DNA of 64,000 nt from Arthrobacter sp. (GTDB lineage Bacteria > Actinomycetota > Actinomycetes > Actinomycetales > Micrococcaceae): positions 62,001 through 126,000 of the forward strand of contig JAHFUZ010000009.1 of the NCBI GenBank assembly GCA_023264815.1. The letters are read 5' to 3'. Every line of letters begins with the position of its first letter. The first letter of the stretch is position 1. Below are positions 58,610 through 64,000 of the stretch, piece after piece. A program made the position numbers and the translations under genes. The notes beneath the pieces were generated by a model. That model saw nothing but the letters and a program-made list of their open reading frames with translations. It did not search any database and had not been told where the DNA came from.

Positions 58610-59425
58610 ATGGCCGTTCTGCGCGCCCGGGACCTCACGTTGAAATACGACCAGCACAGCGTGGTGGAAGGGCTCACCGCGGACATCCCGGAAGGCAAGG
58701 TGACCATGATCGTGGGCGCCAACGCCTGCGGGAAGTCCACATTGCTCCGCGGACTTTCCCGCCTCCTCAAACCCGCGGCCGGTGCCGTGACCCTGGACGG
58801 GAAGGACATCCACTCCCGCCCGGCCCGCGAACTGGCCCGGACCCTGGGCCTCCTCCCGCAGCACCCCACCGCACCGGACGGCATCACGGTCCGGGACCTG
58901 GTGGGGCGCGGCCGCTATCCGCACCAGGGCTTCTTCCGCAGCTGGAACTCGCAGGATGAAGCTGCCGTGCAGCGCGCGCTGGAAGCCACCGAAACGCTGG
59001 AGCTCGCTGGGCGCAACGTCGACGAGCTCTCCGGCGGCCAGCGCCAGCGCGCCTGGATCGCCATGGCCCTGGCCCAGGAAACCGACGTGCTGCTGCTGGA
59101 CGAACCCACCACCTACCTTGACCTTGCCCACCAGGTGGAAGTCCTGGACCTGGTCACGGACCTGAACCGCAAGCGCGGCACCACGGTGGCGATCGTCCTG
59201 CACGACCTGAACCTCGCCGCACGCTACGCGGACCACGTCATCGCCATGAAGGCCGGCGAAATCGTGGCCCTCGGCGCCCCCAGGAAAGTCGTCACCGAAA
59301 AGCTGGTCCAGGACGTCTTTGGACTCGAGTCCAGGGTCATCCCCGATCCCGTGTCCGGAACCCCTCTGATCATTCCGATCGGCCGTCACCACACCACCGC
59401 CAACGAACTGGAGCTCGTTTCATGA
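58610..59425 (+). CDS. Siderophore ABC transporter ATP-binding protein
   Basis: This 271-residue ATPase has Walker A VGANACGKSTLLRG (about 36-49), signature LSGGQRQRAWIAMALAQ (about 139-155), Walker B VLLLDEPTTYLDLAHQ (about 160-175) and an H-loop His in IVLHDLNLAARYADH. FepC/FhuC type. It starts 1 bp after the second permease stop and overlaps the next gene by 4 bp. Confidence 0.94.
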   Translation: MAVLRARDLTLKYDQHSVVEGLTADIPEGKVTMIVGANACGKSTLLRGLSRLLKPAAGAVTLDGKDIHSRPARELARTLGLLPQHPTAPDGITVRDLVGRGRYPHQGFFRSWNSQDEAAVQRALEATETLELAGRNVDELSGGQRQRAWIAMALAQETDVLLLDEPTTYLDLAHQVEVLDLVTDLNRKRGTTVAIVLHDLNLAARYADHVIAMKAGEIVALGAPRKVVTEKLVQDVFGLESRVIPDPVSGTPLIIPIGRHHTTANELELVS

Positions 59426-60477
59426 AGACCCGCGAAACTGCCGCCGCCACGACGATGAACACCGAGCCCATGACCCTTGCCTTCGAGGTGACCGTTTCCT
59501 CGGTCGAGGAGCTGAGCCCCAATTTCCGCCGCATCACGTTCGGCGGTTATTCCTTGCGGGACTTCGGCGTTGCCGGAGACACCCTGGACCTGCGGATCAA
59601 ACTGATGATCCCCTCGCTCGACGAGGCCGGGCAGCAGATCCCGCTGCCCGCCTTCGACATGAACGCGTCCGGCTGGTACCAGGAATGGCTCGCGATGGAC
59701 CCGGCCCTCCGCGGCTCCATGCGCACCTACACCGTCCGCCGCGAACGCCTGGATGCCGTCTATCCGGAAATCGAGGTGGACTTCGTGATGCACTTCGACG
59801 CCGATGGCCACGGCGGGCCAGCCGCCAACTGGGCACAGGCCGCCAAGCCTGGGGACGCCCTCACCATCATCGGGCCCAACAACCGCGCCGCGCAGTGCCA
59901 AACCGCCGAATCGTACGGCGGCATCGAATGGCGTCCCGGCCTGGCCCAGCGCGTCCTTCTGGCGGGGGACGAAACCGCTGTGCCCGCGATCTCCGCCATC
60001 CTCGAAAGCCTGCCGTCCTACATGAGCGGCCACGCCTTCCTGGAAGTCCCCCAGGCCGGCGACTTCCTGGATCTCAAGACGGACGCCGACGTCGAGATCA
60101 CCTGGCTTGCCCGCGGCGCGGCTATCGGCCGCTCACGTCCGCACGGCGAGCTGCTGCAGCAGGCCGTGCGCAAGGCAGTGCCGGTGCCCGGCTGGGTGGG
60201 CATCAAAACGGCCGACGGCGGTGCAGGCCCCGAGCCCGAGGACGTCAACGTGGATGAGGAGATCCTCTGGGAGACTCCCGCACGGATGGAGACTTCTGCG
60301 ATTGAGGCCAGCAGAAACCCGGACCTCCCGGCCGGGGCCATGCCCTTCTACGCCTGGATCGCCGGCGAGGCCGCCGTCATCAAGGACATGCGCCGGTACC
60401 TGGTGCGCGACGTCGGCATTGACCGGAAGCAGGTTGCGTTCATGGGGTATTGGCGCAAGGGCAAAGCCGAAGGCTAA
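59422..60477 (+). CDS. Siderophore-interacting protein (ferric-siderophore reductase, ViuB-like)
   Basis: This 351-residue protein has an N-terminal FAD-binding beta-barrel (about 18-175, with SMRTYTVRRERLD, the R-x-Y-T-[VS]-R FAD motif) and a C-terminal NAD(P)H-binding SIP domain (about 180-345, with VLLAGDETAVPAISAIL and FYAWIAGEAAVIKDMRRYL). These enzymes release iron from imported siderophores by reduction. It is the last gene of the iron operon. The first 16 residues are an Ala/Thr-rich extension, so Met 12 or Met 17 could be the actual start. Confidence 0.92.
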   Translation: MKTRETAAATTMNTEPMTLAFEVTVSSVEELSPNFRRITFGGYSLRDFGVAGDTLDLRIKLMIPSLDEAGQQIPLPAFDMNASGWYQEWLAMDPALRGSMRTYTVRRERLDAVYPEIEVDFVMHFDADGHGGPAANWAQAAKPGDALTIIGPNNRAAQCQTAESYGGIEWRPGLAQRVLLAGDETAVPAISAILESLPSYMSGHAFLEVPQAGDFLDLKTDADVEITWLARGAAIGRSRPHGELLQQAVRKAVPVPGWVGIKTADGGAGPEPEDVNVDEEILWETPARMETSAIEASRNPDLPAGAMPFYAWIAGEAAVIKDMRRYLVRDVGIDRKQVAFMGYWRKGKAEG

Positions 60478-60488
60478 CCGCGGTCTCC

Positions 60489-60583
60489 AACGCTCTCTCA
60501 CTAGATGTGGGTTTTTCGGCAACCCTCTATCACTTGATGTGCGTTTTTCGGCAACCCTCTCGCAGTTCATGTTGCCCGGCGTT
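60489..60583. repeat. Tandem 32-bp repeat array
   Basis: Three consecutive degenerate units begin AACGCTCTCTCACT (60489-60520), AACCCTCTATCACTTGATG (60521-60552) and AACCCTCTCGCAGTTCATG (60553-60583). The first two share the tail GTTTTTCGGC. A fourth partial AACCCTC follows at 60584. The unit also makes up the hairpin at 52496-52594. It lies between the siderophore operon and the SGNH gene. Confidence 0.75.
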
Positions 60584-60619
60584 AACCCTCGCTTTTACTT
60601 CCGTGGTTAGGGTTGCGGG

Positions 60620-61462
60620 GTGGCTGGTGATCCTTTGTTGCCCCGGAGTGGGCGGCGCGTGTTTGTTGCCCTGGGGGACTCTTTTACCGAAGGCGTAGGG
60701 GACCGGGACGAGCGGCTGCCCAACGGGGTGCGGGGCTGGGCCGACCGCGTAGCCGAGAAGCTGGCCAAGGCCGAGCCCGGCTGGGAATATGCCAACCTTG
60801 CCATCCGGAGCAAGCGGCTGCGCCACATCGTGGGCGAGCAGCTGGAACCGGCACTCGCCATGAAGCCTGACCTGATCACCCTGTATGGCGGCGGGAACGA
60901 CCTCCTGGACATCGGCACCGACATGGCGGTGCTGCTGGATGAGTACGAAGACCTCGTGGAAAGGCTCGCCGCGACCGGAGCCACGCTGGTCCTGTTCACC
61001 GGGTTCGACGTCAAGGTCTCGGCGGTGCTGGAGCTCCTGAAGAAGCGCAACACCTTGTACAACCAGCGCGTGCGGGAAGTGGCCGCAAAGCACGGCGCCG
61101 TGCTGGTGGACTACTGGTGCCTCGATGCGTTCCATGACCGGCGGATGTGGGATGCGGACCGGCTCCACATGTCCAAGGCGGGCCACAAGTACCTGGCCGG
61201 GCAGGTGCTGGACCAGCTCGGCGTGCCGCACAAGATCCGGCCCAAGGAATGGGACCCGCCGGCACGGCTAAGCCTTCGCGAGTGGGAGCGCGGGCAGCGG
61301 CGGTGGGTCAGCGACTGGGTGCTGCCGCTCTTTGGCCGCAAGCTGCGGGGCATCACGCTGGGGGATTCGCTGGCCCCCCGCTGGCCTGAGCCGGTCAAGG
61401 TGCCGCGGAAAGGCGGCCTCCGGAAGCTCGTGGAAAAGCGGGAGAAGGCGAAAAAGGCCTAG
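60620..61462 (+). CDS. SGNH/GDSL hydrolase
   Basis: This 280-residue SGNH hydrolase has catalytic Ser in VALGDSFTEGVGD (about residues 17-29), oxyanion Gly region, Asn in GGGNDLLDIG (about 92-101) and the catalytic Asp-His in DADRLHMSKAGHKYL (about 178-192). There is no signal peptide, so it is cytoplasmic. The C-terminal 60 residues are basic. GTG 60620 lies 6 nt after TAGGGT (60608-60613), a leaderless layout. Substrate is unknown. It is a paralogue of the gene at 62311-63072. Confidence 0.9.
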   Translation: MAGDPLLPRSGRRVFVALGDSFTEGVGDRDERLPNGVRGWADRVAEKLAKAEPGWEYANLAIRSKRLRHIVGEQLEPALAMKPDLITLYGGGNDLLDIGTDMAVLLDEYEDLVERLAATGATLVLFTGFDVKVSAVLELLKKRNTLYNQRVREVAAKHGAVLVDYWCLDAFHDRRMWDADRLHMSKAGHKYLAGQVLDQLGVPHKIRPKEWDPPARLSLREWERGQRRWVSDWVLPLFGRKLRGITLGDSLAPRWPEPVKVPRKGGLRKLVEKREKAKKA

Positions 61463-61746
61463 GAGTCCAGCAGGTTTTCGTAGCCCTCCGCCACGGTGGT
61501 GGCCTTGAACTCGATGACCTCGAACTCGGCCACACCGTTGCTGTAGAACGGGTCCTTGGCCAAGGCCGCATCAAGGGTGGCCCGGTCCGCCTTGGACAAC
61601 AGGACGCCGCCCACCGCTGGAACCAGGCGTCCGGACGCAAGGAACACACCGTCGTCGAACGACTGCTTCACCCAGGCCATATGCGCGGGTCGGTGGTAAT
61701 CCACAATGTCTTCGGGAACTTTGTACGTGAGCGACACAACAAACAT
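61459..61746 (-). CDS. YciI-like protein
   Basis: This 95-residue protein has the YciI fold: MFVVSLTYKVPEDIVDYHRPAHMAWVKQ at the N-terminus (conserved HR-x-x-H), SGRLVPAVGGVLLS and FYSNGVAEFEVIEF. These are small ferredoxin-like proteins, some with weak dehalogenase-like chemistry. It overlaps the convergent SGNH gene by 4 bp and is divergent from the MarR gene. Confidence 0.9.
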   Translation of the reverse strand: MFVVSLTYKVPEDIVDYHRPAHMAWVKQSFDDGVFLASGRLVPAVGGVLLSKADRATLDAALAKDPFYSNGVAEFEVIEFKATTVAEGYENLLDS

Positions 61747-61778
61747 AGGGCCAGCCTACCGGGGCCGCGACGCGGCAC

Positions 61779-61790
61779 TTGAACTGTCAA
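61779..61790. promoter_or_regulatory. MarR-type palindrome in the yciI/marR gap
   Basis: The palindrome TTGAACTGTCAA (extended CTTGA-N4-TCAAG, 61778-61791) lies between the YciI gene and marR, upstream of the TAGAAT -10 (61805-61810) that sits 6 nt before the marR ATG. Confidence 0.5.
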
Positions 61791-61816
61791 GGACCCTGTC
61801 CTCCTAGAATGGACTC

Positions 61817-62308
61817 ATGACCGAACCCCGCTGGCTCAACGCCGACGAACGCCGTGCCTGGCTGGCGATCCTGAGTATCAACACCCTTCTGCCTGCCGCC
61901 CTGGACAGCCAGCTCCACCATGCCGGCAAGGTGTCCCTCTTCGACTACAACGTGATGGCCATGCTGTCCGAGGCCGAGGGGCACTTCCTGCCCATGAGCC
62001 AGCTGGCAGCCCGCACGAGCTCCTCCCTCTCCCGGCTCTCGCACGTGGTGTCCAAACTGGAAAAGCGCGGCTGGCTGGAGCGGCGTCCGCACCCGCGGGA
62101 TGCGCGGGTCACCACGGCGCACCTGTCCGACGTCGGGATGGCCACTTTGGTGGACCTCGCACCGGGGCACGTGGAGGCAGTTCGCACCAAGTTCCTGGAC
62201 GCGCTCACCGACCGTGACGTGAACGACCTGGCCCGGATCGGCGAAAAGATCGTGGCCCGCCTCGACGATGACCACTGGATCCTCCGCGAGACAGACGACC
62301 AGCCGTAA
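61817..62308 (+). CDS. MarR family regulator
   Basis: This 163-residue winged-HTH protein has the DNA-binding segment FLPMSQLAARTSSSLSRLSHVVSKLEKRGWLERRPHPRDAR (about 56-96), containing the MarR wing D-x-R motif. TAGAAT 6 nt before the ATG indicates a leaderless transcript. It is divergent from YciI and 2 bp upstream of the second SGNH gene, so it probably controls itself and both neighbours. Confidence 0.9.
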   Translation: MTEPRWLNADERRAWLAILSINTLLPAALDSQLHHAGKVSLFDYNVMAMLSEAEGHFLPMSQLAARTSSSLSRLSHVVSKLEKRGWLERRPHPRDARVTTAHLSDVGMATLVDLAPGHVEAVRTKFLDALTDRDVNDLARIGEKIVARLDDDHWILRETDDQP

Positions 62309-62310
62309 CC

Positions 62311-63072
62311 ATGGAGTTCAGCACACGGTACGTGGCCCTCGGCGATTCCTTCACGGAGGGCGTGGGCGATGACGATCCCGGCCGCCCCAATGGTGTTCGC
62401 GGCTGGGCGGACCGCGTGGCGGAACAGCTCGGCGCGGCTGACCCCGGATTCGGGTACGCCAACCTCGCCATCCGCGGCAGGAAACTGCGGCAGATCATGG
62501 CTGAGCAGGTGGACGCCGCCGTCGAACTTAACCCCACCCTGGTGACCATTTATGCAGGTGCCAACGACATCCTGCGGCCCAGGATCGACATCGATGACCT
62601 GCTGGCCGAGTACGACGCCGGCATCCGCAAGCTGGCCGCGACCGGGGCCACCGTGGTGATGTTCACCGGGTTCGACGCCCGCGGGTCCAAGGTGTTTAGC
62701 ACCATGCGCGGCCGCACCGCCATCTACAACGAGCTGGTCCGCGGCATCGCCGGCGACCACGGGGCCCTGCTGGTGGACTATTGGCGCTTCAGCGAATATT
62801 ACGACTGGGGCATGTGGGCCACCGACCGGATGCATATGTCCGCAGCCGGCCACGCCAACATGGCCCAACGCGTCCTCACCGTCCTGGAGCATGACCACTC
62901 GATCGACGTTCCGCCCATGACCCCGGTCCCCGAACTGAGCCGGTCCGAGGCGATCCGGGCGAACGCCCGGTGGGTCCGCGAATTTGCCGGCCCGTGGGTG
63001 GTCCGCCGCATCACCGGCAAGTCGTCCGGCGATGGCCTGGCGCCCAAGTACGGCAGCCTCACCCGCCTCTGA
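62311..63072 (+). CDS. SGNH/GDSL hydrolase (paralogue)
   Basis: This 253-residue SGNH hydrolase has YVALGDSFTEGVGDDD (about 5-20), the GxND block YAGANDILRP and the late DRMHMSAAGHANM (Asp-His). It shares long stretches with the protein at 60620-61462, including PNGVRGWADRVAE and LAATGATVVMFTGFD, so the two arose by duplication. It is encoded 2 bp after marR. Confidence 0.9.
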   Translation: MEFSTRYVALGDSFTEGVGDDDPGRPNGVRGWADRVAEQLGAADPGFGYANLAIRGRKLRQIMAEQVDAAVELNPTLVTIYAGANDILRPRIDIDDLLAEYDAGIRKLAATGATVVMFTGFDARGSKVFSTMRGRTAIYNELVRGIAGDHGALLVDYWRFSEYYDWGMWATDRMHMSAAGHANMAQRVLTVLEHDHSIDVPPMTPVPELSRSEAIRANARWVREFAGPWVVRRITGKSSGDGLAPKYGSLTRL

Positions 63073-63092
63073 ACCGGGTCTTCGGCAGCGTT

Positions 63093-63935
63093 CTAGCCGC
63101 GGAAGTCCGGCGTCCCCAGCAGCGCGCCGTCCGAACAGACTGCAAGAACGGCGACATCCCAGCCGTCTGTGGCCCTGTCCAGCATGGGCATGCCGCCGGC
63201 CACGATTGCCGTGGCCAGGACGTCCGCCGTGATGATGTCCGCCGCGGCCACCGAAACCTGGACAAATGCGGGAGCATCCCGGGCTTGACGCCAAATGTGG
63301 TCACCGCGCTCGGCCGAACCCGACGTCGCCAGCGCCGCATGCCGCCGTCGTCCGCACACCGGATAACCGCCAGAGCCGCCCAGCGGGTAGCCGGCCAACA
63401 GGGCGCCGCGGTCGGCAGGATCCACGATGCCAAGATCCCACGGGACGCTGGTCCCGGGCCCGGGAGAACCGCTCACCAGGATGTCCCCGCCGGCGTTGAG
63501 GCACCAGTCCTGGAGCCCCAGCGCCCGCAGCGAAGTCCCGGACTCCTGGACCGCATACGCCTTGATGAGGCCGGAAAGGTCAAGCACGGCGTCGGGTCTT
63601 TCCGGCGTGAACGCGCCTTCGGTGCGCAGCCGCCACTCATGGGCCTCGGCGTACCGCTCACGCATAACCGGCGAGGCATCACGCAGCGAGAGTTCGCCAC
63701 GTGCCAGCGCGCTCGCCTCGGATTCGGGCCGGTACAGGCTGAACCTCTGGTCCAGTTCGCTGAAAAGGCGTTCGACGACGGCGGTTGCAGCTGCCAGCCC
63801 GTCCTCCGTTCCGTTCCCTCCCGCGGCGGCGTCCGGTGGCACCGTCAGGCTGATGGCCGTGCCCATGCGGTGGAAGGTCCTGGCCTTCAGCGGCTGCCGA
63901 GTGCCCGCCGGGGATTTCTCAAAGGTTCGCGGCAT
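63093..63935 (-). CDS. apbE: ApbE-like FAD:protein FMN transferase
   Basis: This 280-residue protein is of the ApbE family, which attaches FMN covalently to threonine of target proteins. Motifs: FHRMGTAISLTV (about 21-32), FSLYRPESEASALARGE, LDLSGLIKAYAVQ (substrate loop), NAGGDILVSG (about 147-156) and, near the C-terminus, VSVAAADIITADVLATAIV with the metal-binding D-x-x-T-A-D. The start overlaps the end of an FMN-binding protein gene by 17 bp, the natural acceptor substrate. Confidence 0.9.
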   Translation of the reverse strand: MPRTFEKSPAGTRQPLKARTFHRMGTAISLTVPPDAAAGGNGTEDGLAAATAVVERLFSELDQRFSLYRPESEASALARGELSLRDASPVMRERYAEAHEWRLRTEGAFTPERPDAVLDLSGLIKAYAVQESGTSLRALGLQDWCLNAGGDILVSGSPGPGTSVPWDLGIVDPADRGALLAGYPLGGSGGYPVCGRRRHAALATSGSAERGDHIWRQARDAPAFVQVSVAAADIITADVLATAIVAGGMPMLDRATDGWDVAVLAVCSDGALLGTPDFRG

Positions 63936-64000
63936 CGATCGCCGCCTGGAGGGACGTGAGGTAGGCGTTGCTGGTGACGGTTGCGCCGCTGATGGATTTC
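63919..64000 (-). CDS. FMN-binding domain protein (5' part beyond window)
   Basis: The minus strand ends KSISGATVTSNAYLTSLQAA, then IDAANL and a TGA stop at 63919-63921. The SGAT-x-TS-x-x-Y motif is the FMN attachment site recognised by ApbE (Thr acceptor). Only the last 26 codons are visible. Confidence 0.8.
   Translation of the reverse strand, partial: KSISGATVTSNAYLTSLQAAIDAANL

Noticed and set aside
60489..60583. Tandem 32-bp units looked like a short CRISPR array
   Set aside because: Units are contiguous with no spacers, are degenerate, and also occur as a hairpin elsewhere. There are no cas genes.

Overview
The window is about 65% GC chromosomal DNA from an actinobacterium, most likely Arthrobacter or a close relative such as Pseudarthrobacter. 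The evidence is the codon use, frequent GTG starts, many short-overlap operons, an IdeR-type iron box, and a recurring layout in which a -10 hexamer sits 6-7 nt before the start codon (leaderless transcripts). No rRNA, tRNA, integrase, transposase or CRISPR array was seen. Almost all of the window is coding.

Layout. 1-5.3 kb: a LysE exporter (cut by the window edge) with a divergent Lrp regulator, a second Lrp regulator, glutamyl-Q tRNA(Asp) synthetase, an HD hydrolase, a GNAT-AAA+ fusion and a DUF4242 protein. 5.4-10.3 kb: an asparagine/aspartate operon (FadR regulator, asparaginase II, aspartase, AnsP-type permease) ending in a strong hairpin. 10.3-12.4 kb: a small protein, an ECF-like sigma factor and a zinc-finger anti-sigma-like protein in one operon, divergent from an exported His-rich helical protein. 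Both divergent promoters carry the same unusual hexamers. 12.5-25 kb: two polysaccharide deacetylases flank a restriction/toxin-antitoxin island (HsdM, HsdS, Mrr, HigB, HigA-M78 peptidase, a HipB-like gene remnant, HsdR). The whole block is bounded by two copies of a paired palindrome. 25.2-28.4 kb: HipBA, a UDG-like and a GIY-YIG-like protein, and an S4 RNA-binding protein.

28.4-31.6 kb: a PAP2 phosphatase - DedA - response regulator - histidine kinase operon with a PmrA-like CTTAA direct repeat upstream. 31.6-39.9 kb: a sugar cassette (FadR regulator, split transketolase, MFS symporter, and divergently a TIM-barrel isomerase, SDR dehydrogenase, DhaK-DhaL kinase and RpiB-like isomerase). It resembles tetritol/erythrulose catabolism and is tied together by a repeated GACTGTTAACAGT operator. 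39.9-46.6 kb: oxidoreductases, an SEC-C/YchJ protein, membrane proteins and a large acyl-CoA dehydrogenase.

46.8-52.5 kb: a three-gene Wadjet/MksBEF-like operon (jetA, jetB, jetC) without the jetD nuclease gene. 52.6-55.1 kb: a TetR regulator and an MFS transporter fused to two carboxypeptidase-regulatory-like domains, with paired TetR-type palindromes. 55.2-60.5 kb: a complete ferric-siderophore uptake operon (binding lipoprotein, two permeases, ATPase, siderophore-interacting reductase) behind an IdeR-like box. 60.5-64 kb: two paralogous SGNH hydrolases around YciI and MarR genes, then ApbE and the end of an FMN-binding protein. A 32-bp repeat family occurs as a hairpin after jetC and as a tandem array after the siderophore operon.

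Biologically the window combines genome defence, toxin-antitoxin modules, envelope/undecaprenyl-phosphate functions, iron uptake and two well-delimited catabolic operons. Several of these have candidate operators visible in the sequence.
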